Below, piece after piece: positions 26,472 through 34,866 of a stretch of DNA of 64,000 nucleotides. How positions within the stretch are numbered: position 1 is the stretch's first letter; the number at the start of each line of letters is the position of its first letter. Origin of the DNA: Jannaschia sp. CCS1 (GTDB lineage: Bacteria; Pseudomonadota; Alphaproteobacteria; Rhodobacterales; Rhodobacteraceae); the NCBI RefSeq assembly GCF_000013565.1, contig NC_007802.1, positions 806,001-870,000 on the forward strand. The letters are read 5' to 3'. The position numbers were made by a program, and so were the translations under genes. The notes under the pieces were generated by a model. The model was not told where the DNA came from. It ran no database searches and worked only from the letters and a program-made list of their open reading frames with translations.

Positions 26472-27134
26472 ATGGCTCAGGCAGCAGAAAAACTCACGGC
26501 GGCGTCGGCGATCTATGCAGCGATCAAGAGCGACCTGCTGCGCGGTATCTTTCCAGCCGGCTCTCGCCTGTCCATCAAGGATCTGGCAGATCGGTACGAA
26601 ACGTCCGTCAATCCGGTTCGGGAGGCTCTTTCCCGGTTGTCGGCAGAGCGCATCGTTGATCAGCGCGAACAGCGGGGGTTCGCGGTGCCCGTTATCACCG
26701 ATGATGATCTGCGAGAGTTGGTCAAAACGCGGTGCTGGATGGAGGATATCGCGCTGCGCGAAAGCATCGCGAACACGGATGAGACCTATACGCTGAACAT
26801 TATCACCGCATACCACCGCCTTGCGCACACGCAATTTCTGGGGTCCGACGGGTTGCCAAACACGGATTGGGAAGATCGCCACCGCATGTTTCACCTTGCA
26901 TTGATCGCGAATTGCGGGTCGTCGTGGTTATTGTCGTTTTGCGATCATCTGATGTTTCAAGCAACCCGGGCGAGATACCTGGCAGTGACGACCCAGCACC
27001 ACGACAACCGCCTGCGCAACGACGAGCACGAGGCGCTTATGAACGCAGCGATTGAAGGCAACGCTGACGAAGCGTCGAAATTGATCGACGAGCATTACCG
27101 CAAGACGCTAAGTCTGGTTACGCGCAGCTACTAG
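26472..27134 (+). CDS. GntR family transcriptional regulator with FCD domain
   Basis: A 220-residue regulator. Its winged HTH (about residues 10-70) contains LSIKDLADRYETSVNPVREALSRL, and a C-terminal FCD ligand domain includes HRMFHLALIANCGS and DEHEALMNAAIEGN. FadR/VanR-type regulators sense an organic acid, often through a bound metal. It is the last gene of the island, 16 bases after the hydroxylase gene, and probably controls the whole cluster from 19338. AAGAAGG precedes the ATG. Confidence 0.88.
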   Translation: MAQAAEKLTAASAIYAAIKSDLLRGIFPAGSRLSIKDLADRYETSVNPVREALSRLSAERIVDQREQRGFAVPVITDDDLRELVKTRCWMEDIALRESIANTDETYTLNIITAYHRLAHTQFLGSDGLPNTDWEDRHRMFHLALIANCGSSWLLSFCDHLMFQATRARYLAVTTQHHDNRLRNDEHEALMNAAIEGNADEASKLIDEHYRKTLSLVTRSY

Positions 27135-27410
27135 CGACAGCGGATGTCTTCTCCAAGATAATACAGAATGAAACGCAGTGTAGTGACGTCGACCCGAGGT
27201 GGTTTCTTGGGTCTTCTGCGACTCGAACCTTCGTATCACCTTCGCTCTGGATGGACTTTTCAAGGAGCAGACTCTAGCGCACTTGCAGCGAAGGCTCATT
27301 AAGTCCGCTCTACGGACATGGGCGTATCTTGCAGTTAGCGGCTGGTCTGAGCCCGCTGTACCAGATGCTGCGAACGCGGTGGATGCCCGCCATATCATGC
27401 AAAAGCAGGC
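27135..27410. other. Gene-free interval between convergent genes
   Basis: No recognisable coding sequence or RNA gene is seen in these 276 bases. A 96-codon minus-strand open frame overlaps it, but its product resembles nothing I know. No clear terminator hairpin is visible. Confidence 0.4.
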
Positions 27411-27884
27411 TTATGGCAGCTTCTCCACTCGCTTCTCAAAATTGATCTTTGCCCTGCCGTGGGCATCCTCGATAAGCGCAATGCACTGTTGCCAGGTTGT
27501 CTTCGATGGGTTCAGCACGGCGACCCAAGACATCCAACCGTAGACAGGGTGCGGCGTCAGGGTGTCGAGGGCGGTGTAATTCCAGTCGCCGTCCACAATG
27601 CCCCCTTTGCCGGGGCGTGGCGGGGGTGGGCCGAAGCGCTCAAAATACGTGCCCTTCGTCACACCGATATTCAGCCGCCAGATGCCATCCCGGTCGAGGT
27701 GTGACGCCTTGTCATTGTCGCCGTCCTTTTGTTTGACGGTCGCAAAGTAGGTGCCACGCTCGAAGATGCGGCCGGGGTTATAGAAATACGACGTCTCGCC
27801 CCAAGCGTCCTTTGGGATAACGCCCTCTAGGGTGCTGATGTGGTCATGAACGGTATCCGTCTCGATCCATTTGCTCTGCGACAT
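27411..27884 (-). CDS. DUF6194 family protein
   Basis: A 157-residue soluble protein with family-typical segments RLNIGVTKGTYFERFGPP, LTPHPVYGWMSWVAVLNPS and a C-terminal ALIEDAHGRAKINFEKR. It has no predicted signal or membrane helix. The family has no established function. The gene starts 41 bases inside the 3' end of the WYL regulator gene, so the two are likely co-transcribed and perhaps coupled. Confidence 0.75.
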   Translation of the reverse strand: MSQSKWIETDTVHDHISTLEGVIPKDAWGETSYFYNPGRIFERGTYFATVKQKDGDNDKASHLDRDGIWRLNIGVTKGTYFERFGPPPPRPGKGGIVDGDWNYTALDTLTPHPVYGWMSWVAVLNPSKTTWQQCIALIEDAHGRAKINFEKRVEKLP

Positions 27885-28545
27885 GGCGCAAGTAATCCTC
27901 GATTGTTTTGCCAGCCTCGGGCTGGAATGTTTGGCCGGTCGCGTCGCATTCCTGCATCCGGTCGATGCGGAATGCGCGAAAGGCCCGCCGCGTTTCGCAC
28001 CAGGCCGAGCAGGTCCACACCCGGCCCCAATAGTCGGTTTGCAAGGGGCGGATCACGCGGCTGGACGCCTCTCCGGCGAGTGACAGGTAGTCGATGCGCA
28101 GCTTCAGTCCTTCGCGGATCGCGCGGCGCAGAAGCGGCATGTGTTTGAACCCCTCCTGTGCCCGTTCAAAGGCATAGACGCCGAACCCCCAGGATTTTGG
28201 CGCGCGGCGACGGTTGGAGGCATGGTCGCCGACCTTCTCCATCACCGAAAGTGCCGCGGCCTGAAGTTCTTCGTCCGCCGCCTCCTGCACAATCGCCATG
28301 CCAAGACTGAGCGCTTCCAACTCTGTCAGCGACAGCGACATGGGCGGCAGAAACACCGGCTCTCGCAGGATATAGCCAACCCCGCGTTCGCCATCTATCG
28401 GAACACCGTTGGCGACAAGCGTGTCGATGTCCCGATAGATCGTGCGCTGCGACACGTCCAAAGCGTCAGCGATGTCCCGTGCAAGGTGGAGACGTCCATC
28501 CCGGACGATCTCCACAATCTCGGCAAGGCGGATCTGGCGCTGCAT
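27844..28545 (-). CDS. YafY-type transcriptional regulator with HTH and WYL domain
   Basis: A 233-residue regulator. The N-terminal DeoR-like HTH spans about residues 5-55 (LARDIADALDVSQRTIYRDI), followed by a WYL domain with LRIDYLSLAGEASSRVIRPL and DYWGRVWTCSAWCETRR. WYL domains are thought to sense ligands or nucleic acids. The open frame extends upstream to 28749, but homologues start MQRxxRLxEIV, so the ATG at 28545 is used. Direct repeats of GTCAGTTGA flank this start and recur in an inverted repeat at 28901-28933, a likely operator of this protein. Confidence 0.85.
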   Translation of the reverse strand: MQRQIRLAEIVEIVRDGRLHLARDIADALDVSQRTIYRDIDTLVANGVPIDGERGVGYILREPVFLPPMSLSLTELEALSLGMAIVQEAADEELQAAALSVMEKVGDHASNRRRAPKSWGFGVYAFERAQEGFKHMPLLRRAIREGLKLRIDYLSLAGEASSRVIRPLQTDYWGRVWTCSAWCETRRAFRAFRIDRMQECDATGQTFQPEAGKTIEDYLRHVAEQMDRDGYRS

Positions 28546-28566
28546 TGCGTCAGTTGATGGCGACTT

Positions 28567-28589
28567 CCAACTCGGAGTGGGTGAGTTGG
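28567..28589. promoter_or_regulatory. Inverted repeat CCAACTC-N9-GAGTTGG upstream of the WYL gene
   Basis: CCAACTC (28567-28573) and GAGTTGG (28583-28589) form a 7-bp inverted repeat 22 bases before the WYL start. It shares AACT/AGTT elements with the larger repeat at 28901-28933. It is a possible autoregulatory operator or a transcript hairpin. Confidence 0.4.
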
Positions 28590-28597
28590 ACAGTGGG

Positions 28598-28855
28598 TCA
28601 GTTGATCGCGGACAGGAAATTTGCATTGCCGGGTGCGTTGCCGATTTCCGCTGCTGCGGCTTTGGCTGCATCCATATTGGCCCAGTGAATATGTTCGATC
28701 CAGGTGCCATCCTCGCCGCATGACAAACGGCGGTGAATGAAGCCTTCACGGCTCTCCACCCATGGTGACATCTTTTTTGCGGCGGCGACGAAGTCTGCGC
28801 GGGTCACATTGTCGTTCAGTTTGAACGTGACGGTTTCGATGATGGGTTTGCTCAT
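28598..28855 (-). CDS. Small dimeric alpha/beta-barrel-like protein (ABM/NIPSNAP-type)
   Basis: An 85-residue protein, MSKPIIETVTFKLNDNVTRA..., with the alternating strand-helix pattern of a ferredoxin-like alpha/beta-barrel half: a central SPWVESREGFIHRRL, then WIEHIHWANMDAAKAAAAE. Such proteins include antibiotic-biosynthesis monooxygenase-like and stress proteins, usually without assigned activity. It is the first gene upstream of the WYL regulator on the same strand, and a perfect inverted repeat lies 46-78 bases upstream. It is probably the regulator's main target. Confidence 0.6.
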   Translation of the reverse strand: MSKPIIETVTFKLNDNVTRADFVAAAKKMSPWVESREGFIHRRLSCGEDGTWIEHIHWANMDAAKAAAAEIGNAPGNANFLSAIN

Positions 28856-28900
28856 GTGGTATCTCCTGATTCCAAATTAGTCGGTTTCTGCGGCATAGGC

Positions 28901-28933
28901 CATCTCAACTGACAATTTGTGTCAGTTGAGATG
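28901..28933. promoter_or_regulatory. Perfect 14-bp inverted repeat with 5-base spacer in a divergent promoter region
   Basis: CATCTCAACTGACA (28901-28914), ATTTG, TGTCAGTTGAGATG (28920-28933). It lies between the small alpha/beta-barrel gene (minus) and the ROK regulator gene (plus). Its core GTCAGTTGA also occurs at 28549-28557 and 28597-28605, next to the WYL gene start. A dimeric regulator's operator is the simplest reading; there is no T-run to suggest a terminator. Confidence 0.6.
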
Positions 28934-29021
28934 CGTGACCGCGGCGTTCGACAAAACGAAAAGGATACTTGACAAACAATCGTATTTATTCGTTCACTTA
29001 CCGAACTAATGGAGTGGCCGG

Positions 29022-30233
29022 ATGATTGGATCAAGAAGCCTTTCTCGACAGTTTTCACGTAGCGCCGTGGTTCAGGCGATTGCGTCCGCGGGCCCGATTT
29101 CGAGGGCGAGCTTGGCAAAACAGGTTGGTCTTTCCAAACAGACAGTTTCTGAAATCGTATCCGGCCTCGAGAGTGATGGGTGGATTATCGAAACCGGTCG
29201 GACCGCTGGTCACGTCGGGCGATCAGCAACGACCTACGAATTGGTCCCGGACGCGGCATTTGTGTGCGGCGTTGACCTCGGTGGCACAAAGGTCCGCGCC
29301 GCGATCATCGATCTGACCTGCACCGTCGTGGCCGAGTTGACCGAACCGACTGATCCGCAAGGTGGCACCGATCTTGTACAACAAATCGGTCAGCTATGCC
29401 GGAATGCTGCGCTACAGGCATGTGTGGATTGGTCTAGGGTTATGTTTGCGACCATTGGCGTCCCCGGTGTCCCGGATCAGAAGTCGGGATCGGTGAAGAT
29501 GGCCCCGAATATCGACAAGATTGGCGACATGGATTTCGCCGGAGCCTTGGAGGCGGAGTTTGGCTTCGGTGTTCAGGTCGAAAACGACGTGAACCTCGCC
29601 GCGATTGGTGAGCAGTGGAGTGGCTGCGCGTCCGAAGTCGATAATATGGCATTTGTGTCGCTCGGCACAGGCATTGGCGCAGGGATTATCGTGGGTGGGC
29701 AAATCATACGTGGCGCCATGGGGGCGGCGGGAGAACTTGGCTTTCTGCCGTTCGGGGCGGACCCTTTCGAGCCTAGCTCACTCAGAGCGGGCGCCCTGGA
29801 GCGTCAGGCCGGTTCTTTTGGCATGATAGGCCGATATTCGGAACTTGCGGGCAAAGACGTCCAGGTCAAAGAACTGTTCGATCTCGCACAGGCCGGAGAT
29901 GAACACGCCGACATTGTGCTGGAAGAGACTGCCCGGCTGGTCGCTCGTTTGATTGCAACAATCGGCGCAGTTGTCGATCCGTCGATGGTTGTCCTAGGCG
30001 GGTCAATCGGGCAGCGCAGGGAGCTGCAGGAGCGTATCGAAGTTGCGCTTGCGGACTGTTTTCCAAACCCGATCGACATCAGGCGCTCGGCCCTTGGCAA
30101 TCATGCGGCCCTCGTCGGCGGTGCAGCGGTCGGGTTGGCCCATCTGCATCACACAATTTTTGCAGCAGGTCTGAACAATGTGGAGATCGCGCTTCCGCAG
30201 CTCTCGGCGCCGGCATGGAGGGGGGTTGCATGA
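29022..30233 (+). CDS. ROK family transcriptional regulator
   Basis: A 403-residue protein with an N-terminal winged HTH (ISRASLAKQVGLSKQTVSEI) and a ROK sugar-kinase-like domain starting at CGVDLGGTKVRAAI. The HTH makes it a regulator rather than a free sugar kinase. The zinc-binding cysteine cluster usual in ROK proteins is absent: GELGFLPFGADPFEPSSLRA stands where it is expected. GGAG sits seven bases before the ATG. The M20 hydrolase gene overlaps its end. It probably controls the downstream importer cluster in response to its substrate. Confidence 0.87.
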   Translation: MIGSRSLSRQFSRSAVVQAIASAGPISRASLAKQVGLSKQTVSEIVSGLESDGWIIETGRTAGHVGRSATTYELVPDAAFVCGVDLGGTKVRAAIIDLTCTVVAELTEPTDPQGGTDLVQQIGQLCRNAALQACVDWSRVMFATIGVPGVPDQKSGSVKMAPNIDKIGDMDFAGALEAEFGFGVQVENDVNLAAIGEQWSGCASEVDNMAFVSLGTGIGAGIIVGGQIIRGAMGAAGELGFLPFGADPFEPSSLRAGALERQAGSFGMIGRYSELAGKDVQVKELFDLAQAGDEHADIVLEETARLVARLIATIGAVVDPSMVVLGGSIGQRRELQERIEVALADCFPNPIDIRRSALGNHAALVGGAAVGLAHLHHTIFAAGLNNVEIALPQLSAPAWRGVA

Positions 30234-31489
30234 CCTTGGATGCGGCGATCGCCAGCCGTATTGGCGCGGCGCTTGACGAAGAAAAGGCGATTGCGCTGTT
30301 GAGGGGCGCGGTCGCGCGCAACAGCATTACGGGGAATGAAGCGAACTTCGTCGATTTTCTCGCGGACGAAATGCGGGCCCGCGCGTTGTCGCCCCAAAGT
30401 GAAGAGTTTCTTGAGGGCCGGCCCAATATTTGGGGGGCTCGGTCCGGCAATGCAGATGGGAAGCGGCTGCAATTCATTGGCCATACCGACACCGTCCATG
30501 TCGATGGGTGGAGTGATCATTGGAACGGCACCGAACGTGAAGATCCGTTTGGTGGCGCCGAAGTCGATGGTGCCATTTGGGGGCGTGGTGTCACTGACCT
30601 CAAAGGCGGGATCTGCGCGGCCTTGGCGGCCCTGGACTTGCTTGATGGGGCTGGCATTCAGCTCGGTGGCGATGTTGCCTTCGCGTTCATCGGCGATGAG
30701 GAAAGTGGCGAAGAGGGCACTGGTGTGAGCGCCGGGATCGCCCATTGGGCCGACATGGTTCAGGCCAACAAGATCCCGCGCCCGGACTTCGCTGTCTATG
30801 TCGAACCAACAAGCCTTTCAGTCTACACCGCTCAGATCGGTTTCTTCATCGCGGATGTGACACTCACCGGAACGTCCGCGTATTTTGGTCGGCCTGACCT
30901 TGGCGTCGATGCTTTGAAGGCAACCCATGCGGTATTGGCCTCTGTCTGGAAGCATGCAGAAGCGCGCCAAGGATTGAGCGCGCATCCGTTGACGGGTCGA
31001 TCATCCGTCCTCGTAACTGGATTGAATGGGGGCGGCTACATCGCCGTTCCAGGCGAATGCAAGTTCTCGGTCATTGGGTCACTGAGGCCTGGCGACACCT
31101 TGGACGATGCTGTTGCGGAGTTTGAAGCCGCGGTGCACATGGCGCCTGTCGAGGACGGCATCGAGATTGCGATCACCTATCCCGCCGGGCGGGATCACCC
31201 CTATGGCGGGACGCCAGCCGAGATATCTCAGGATCTGCCAGAAGTGGCCCAGCTTCTGGACACCATCGCCGACGTCAGCCCAGAACACAGCAAACTCGGC
31301 GGAGCGCCATTCTGGTCGGAAAGCTCGTTTCTTATCAACAAGCTGAACGTCCCGACCGTTTACTGCGCACCGGGTGACATTGCCTGCTGCCACACATCGC
31401 AAGAGCACCTTTCAATCGACGAGTATTTCGCTGCCATCCGTGCCTTTGCACGGTTCATGGTGGCTTACTGCGGATCATCGGAAACTTGA
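30230..31489 (+). CDS. M20 family metallohydrolase (DapE/ArgE-like)
   Basis: A 419-residue M20 enzyme. Metal ligands are recognisable at H85 (FIGHTDTVH), D123 (GRGVTDLKGG) and E157/E158 (GDEESGEEG), with a C-terminal CHTSQEHLSI histidine. M20 enzymes remove acyl groups from amino acids or cleave dipeptides. Upstream GGAGGGGGG and an ATGA overlap with the ROK gene favour the start at 30230 over the ATG at 30215. In this cluster it would process the compound imported by the ABC transporter. The substrate is unknown; DapE proper is unlikely given the catabolic context. Confidence 0.82.
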   Translation: MTLDAAIASRIGAALDEEKAIALLRGAVARNSITGNEANFVDFLADEMRARALSPQSEEFLEGRPNIWGARSGNADGKRLQFIGHTDTVHVDGWSDHWNGTEREDPFGGAEVDGAIWGRGVTDLKGGICAALAALDLLDGAGIQLGGDVAFAFIGDEESGEEGTGVSAGIAHWADMVQANKIPRPDFAVYVEPTSLSVYTAQIGFFIADVTLTGTSAYFGRPDLGVDALKATHAVLASVWKHAEARQGLSAHPLTGRSSVLVTGLNGGGYIAVPGECKFSVIGSLRPGDTLDDAVAEFEAAVHMAPVEDGIEIAITYPAGRDHPYGGTPAEISQDLPEVAQLLDTIADVSPEHSKLGGAPFWSESSFLINKLNVPTVYCAPGDIACCHTSQEHLSIDEYFAAIRAFARFMVAYCGSSET

Positions 31490-31511
31490 AATCAACCAGG
31501 GAGACAAGAAC

Positions 31512-32564
31512 ATGAAATTCCATCAGAGCCTAGTGATCAGTGCGGCCGCACTCGCCTTCTCTGCGACCGCGGCCTTCGCACAAACGACAGGACCTCAGGG
31601 AGAGACCGCGACACCTTCGTCAGAAGTGACTGTGTCAGACGAACTTGCTGCCAGCCTGCAAGGCCAAGGCCTTACAGCCGCTTTGCTTTGGCACGACCAG
31701 TCTGATTTCGTGAATGCTGTCACAGCAGGCGCAACAGACGAGTTTGAGCGTCTGGGGATCGAAGTGATAATAACGACCTCTGCAGCCTTCGACGCGGCAA
31801 CACAGCGTAGCGATATCGAAACCGCCCTTGTGCGATCCCCCGACATCATCCTGTCACTGCCGCTTGACCCCGTGACATCGGCTGCAGCATTTCAGGAGGC
31901 GCGCGAAGAAGAGGTCGCACTCGTCTTCCTTTCGAACCTTCCCGAAGGCTTTGAACACCCTGCGGATTACGCTGCGATTGTAACCGATGACCTGTTCCAG
32001 ATGGGCAGACAGGCTGCGGATGCTCTTGCTGCATCCATCGGCGAAGAAGGCACCGTTGGTTGGATTTTCCATGATGCGAACTACTATGTGACCAACCAGC
32101 GCGACAACGCCTTCAGAACCACGATTGAAACCGATTACCCGAACATCGAAATCGTGGCTGAAGCTGGGATCAGCGATCCTGCGCGTGCCGAAGAAATCGC
32201 CAATGCAATGTTGCTGCGCAATCCCGACCTCTCGGGCATCTACGTCACATGGGCAGGTCCAGCGGAGGGTGTCCTTGCTGCTTTGCGCGCAAACGGAAAT
32301 ACGACAACAAGGCTTGTCACCCTTGATCTGAGCGAGCCGGTCGCTCTGGACATGGTCAACGGTGGCAACGTCGTGGCACTTGTCGCGGATGAGGCCTACG
32401 AGCTGGGCCGCGCGATGGCTGCCGCCGGCGCCCGGCAGTATGCGGGCGAGGAAACACCCCCGTTTGTGGTCGCACCCGCAATCACTGTTACAGCTGATAA
32501 CATCGCAGAAGGTTGGATGCAGTCTCTGCATGTCGATGCCCCTGCCAGCCTCACGGGTAACTGA
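31512..32564 (+). CDS. Sugar-type ABC transporter periplasmic binding protein (RbsB-like)
   Basis: A 350-residue exported protein with a signal peptide ending AFA-QT at about residue 23 and a periplasmic-binding-protein fold of the Peripla_BP_4 type (ALVRSPDIILSLPLDP and VTLDLSEPVALDMV). GGGAGA at 31499-31504 precedes the ATG at 31512; the upstream in-frame ATG at 31374 lies inside the hydrolase gene. It delivers the ligand to the permease at 32700. A hairpin after its stop may stabilise its mRNA. The ligand is unknown. Confidence 0.85.
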   Translation: MKFHQSLVISAAALAFSATAAFAQTTGPQGETATPSSEVTVSDELAASLQGQGLTAALLWHDQSDFVNAVTAGATDEFERLGIEVIITTSAAFDAATQRSDIETALVRSPDIILSLPLDPVTSAAAFQEAREEEVALVFLSNLPEGFEHPADYAAIVTDDLFQMGRQAADALAASIGEEGTVGWIFHDANYYVTNQRDNAFRTTIETDYPNIEIVAEAGISDPARAEEIANAMLLRNPDLSGIYVTWAGPAEGVLAALRANGNTTTRLVTLDLSEPVALDMVNGGNVVALVADEAYELGRAMAAAGARQYAGEETPPFVVAPAITVTADNIAEGWMQSLHVDAPASLTGN

Positions 32565-32609
32565 GACCTGAGGCGATCCGTATGACGGCCTGATCGCCAT
32601 ATCGACCTG

Positions 32610-32637
32610 GCCGACGGGGCATCACTGTTCCGTCGGC
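32610..32637 (+). terminator. Stem-loop between binding-protein and permease genes
   Basis: GCCGACGG (32610-32617) pairs with CCGTCGGC (32630-32637) across a 12-base loop, about 45 bases after the binding-protein stop. There is no T-run, so an mRNA-stabilising or attenuating role fits better than full termination. Confidence 0.5.
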
Positions 32638-32699
32638 GGCTCCCCTGCGCCTTTCCTGACGGGCCGCTTTCTTCACCATCGCGAAACCGGAGTGCCGAG

Positions 32700-33650
32700 A
32701 TGTCGCCAACCGCAATCTTCCGCAAATATGAACTGCAGAACTATATCGTCTACCTCGGCTTTATCGTGATCTTCCTGTTTTTCGCCGTAACGCTTCACGA
32801 TGCGGGTTTTACGTCCAGCCGGAACCTGACCAACATTGTTCTGCAAACTGCGCCTGCAACGATTATGGCTATTGGTCTGGTGTTCGCGCTGTCGGCTGGC
32901 GAGATCGATCTTTCCTTCGGTTCAGCCGTTGCGGTTTCTGCGCTATCCGCTGCGGTCGTCATGCAAGTTCTCCCAATGCCGGTGGCCGTTCTGGCCGGGC
33001 TCGGCGCTGGGCTGGCCGTGGGGGCTTTCAACGGCATCTTGGTCGCCTGGCTGCGGCTGCCGTCATTCCTTGTGACGCTTGCAACACTGGGCCTGTTTGC
33101 TGGCGTGGCCCGCACGATGACAGATTTGCGCTCAATCTCGGTGACCAACGATTTCTTCACCGGGTTTTTCGGGTCTGGCGATCTCCTCGGCATTCCATCA
33201 CTTGTCTGGTGGACGGCCATCGGCGTCGCGATCGGCCATTTTGTCTACCGCCATACCCGGTTCGGGGCGCATGTTCTGGCGACGGGCGACAATGCGCGCG
33301 CCGCGCAGGTTTCGGGGATCAAGGTTCCACGGGTCCGTTTCATGGTGCTGACAATCTGTGGTGGCTGTGCCGGACTGGCAGGACTGCTTTACGCAGGCCG
33401 CCTGCAATCTGCCACCTACACCCTCGGAGAAAGCGATCTGATGATCGTGATTGCCGCGGTCATCGTGGGGGGCACCGCGTTGAATGGTGGCAAGGGCTCC
33501 ATCATCGGCGCCCTGATCGGTTCGCTCCTGATGGGGATGCTGAACAATGGGCTCATCCTGATGGGCTTGCAGGTGTCTGACCAAATGATCGTTCGCGGTC
33601 TTATCATTCTCGTCGCGGTCGCCGCATCGCTGCGCGACACCACACGTTAA
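32700..33650 (+). CDS. Sugar-type ABC transporter permease (RbsC-like)
   Basis: A 316-residue permease with eight to ten helices and motifs of the RbsC class: FALSAGEIDLSFGSAVAVSA, YAGRLQSATYTLGES and VIVGGTALNGGKGSIIGAL. It forms the channel for the compound bound by the upstream periplasmic protein. It is separated from that gene by 135 bases and followed after 12 bases by the YhfX-like enzyme gene. The ATPase gene lies two genes downstream. Confidence 0.9.
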   Translation: MSPTAIFRKYELQNYIVYLGFIVIFLFFAVTLHDAGFTSSRNLTNIVLQTAPATIMAIGLVFALSAGEIDLSFGSAVAVSALSAAVVMQVLPMPVAVLAGLGAGLAVGAFNGILVAWLRLPSFLVTLATLGLFAGVARTMTDLRSISVTNDFFTGFFGSGDLLGIPSLVWWTAIGVAIGHFVYRHTRFGAHVLATGDNARAAQVSGIKVPRVRFMVLTICGGCAGLAGLLYAGRLQSATYTLGESDLMIVIAAVIVGGTALNGGKGSIIGALIGSLLMGMLNNGLILMGLQVSDQMIVRGLIILVAVAASLRDTTR

Positions 33651-33662
33651 CGGAGGACCAAC

Positions 33663-34862
33663 ATGTTTCTTGATCTTCTCACCCGACGCAACCCGGCCCT
33701 GATTGAGGCAGCCATCACGTTGCACCAGGACGGCAGGTTGCCGGCAAATTGCTATGTTCTTGACCTAGACGCCGTTGAAGAGAACGCACGGATATTCTAC
33801 GACAAGGCTAACGCGCTCGGCCTCAAGACGTTTGCGATGACCAAGCAGGTCGGACGGCACTCTGGCTTCTGCGAAGCCGTGATGCGCGGCGGGATTGATC
33901 GCTGCGTGGCCGTGGACATCGCCTGTGCCGTGGCCTGCCACCGCGCCGGGTTGGCGGTCGGGCACTTGGGCCATCTTGTGCAGATCCCTGGTGCAGAGGC
34001 CGACCTTGCCGCTGGGTATCTGCAACCCGACTACTGGACTGTGTTCAGTGACGACAAGGCGGACGAAGCGGCGCAAGCGGCACATCGGGCAGGTCGTGAC
34101 CAGGCTTTGCTGGCCCGCATCCAGACAGAGGGCGACACGTTCTATCGTGGCCATGAAGGTGGCTTTGATGCAAAAACCATCGTCGACGTCGCCGACCGCA
34201 TGGATGCCCGCGATGGCGCGCATTTCGCGGGCATTACCACGTTCCCGGCACTTCTGTTTGACCAAGATACCCGCCAGGTTGCACCCACCCCAAACCTTGC
34301 GACGTTAAATCGGGCGGCAGAGGCCTTGGCTCAGGCGGGGCGAAGCGGCATTGAGATTAATGCCCCCGGAACGACGTCATCCGCGGTGCTTCCTGCCTTG
34401 GCGGACGCAGGCGCAACCCAGTGTGAACCGGGAAATGGGCTGCACGGAACAACCCCCCTTCATGCGGTTGAGGACCTGCCGGAGCGGCCAGCGGTGCTGT
34501 ATCTCTCAGAGGTCTCGCACACCCATGCGGACAAGGCGTTCTGCTTTGGTGGCGGTCTCTACATCGATCCGGTGTTTCCGGACTACGATGTTCAGGCAAT
34601 CGTCGGCACCGATCCCAATGACAAATCTACGCGCTCCGTTGAAATCCCGCACCGCCAGTCGATTGACTACTACGGCATGATCGATGCGACCGGACCCACC
34701 AGCCCTCAGACCGGCGATAGCGTCATCTTCGGGTTCCGTGGACAGGCTTTTGTGACACGCGCCTACATCGCCGGGATTTCCGGGATTGCCAGCGGAAATC
34801 CGACCGTCACGACCATCGAGAACATATTCGGCCAGCGCGAAGCCTGGCCCGACCTGAGGTGA
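33663..34862 (+). CDS. YhfX-like PLP-dependent enzyme (alanine racemase N-terminal fold)
   Basis: A 399-residue fold-type III PLP protein. The N-terminal barrel contains NCYVLDLDAVEENARIFYDK and the probable PLP lysine in FAMTKQVGRHSG. It resembles E. coli YhfX, a member of a poorly understood cluster with a phosphotriesterase-like protein. Fold-type III enzymes are racemases, decarboxylases or D-amino-acid aldolases/dehydratases. GGAGG precedes the ATG. Its position between the permease and ATPase genes of one importer suggests it acts on the imported compound, perhaps a D- or modified amino acid. The reaction is unknown. Confidence 0.75.
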   Translation: MFLDLLTRRNPALIEAAITLHQDGRLPANCYVLDLDAVEENARIFYDKANALGLKTFAMTKQVGRHSGFCEAVMRGGIDRCVAVDIACAVACHRAGLAVGHLGHLVQIPGAEADLAAGYLQPDYWTVFSDDKADEAAQAAHRAGRDQALLARIQTEGDTFYRGHEGGFDAKTIVDVADRMDARDGAHFAGITTFPALLFDQDTRQVAPTPNLATLNRAAEALAQAGRSGIEINAPGTTSSAVLPALADAGATQCEPGNGLHGTTPLHAVEDLPERPAVLYLSEVSHTHADKAFCFGGGLYIDPVFPDYDVQAIVGTDPNDKSTRSVEIPHRQSIDYYGMIDATGPTSPQTGDSVIFGFRGQAFVTRAYIAGISGIASGNPTVTTIENIFGQREAWPDLR

Positions 34863-34866
34863 TCGC

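Noticed and set aside
28546-28749. Upstream extension of the WYL regulator (68 extra codons)
   Set aside because: It overlaps the small alpha/beta-barrel gene in another frame, is not similar to regulator N-termini, and homologues start at the position chosen.
28992-29006. GTTC-N7-GAAC as a LexA box before the ROK gene
   Set aside because: Alphaproteobacterial LexA sites are direct repeats GTTC-N7-GTTC; this is inverted and has no SOS-type gene beside it.
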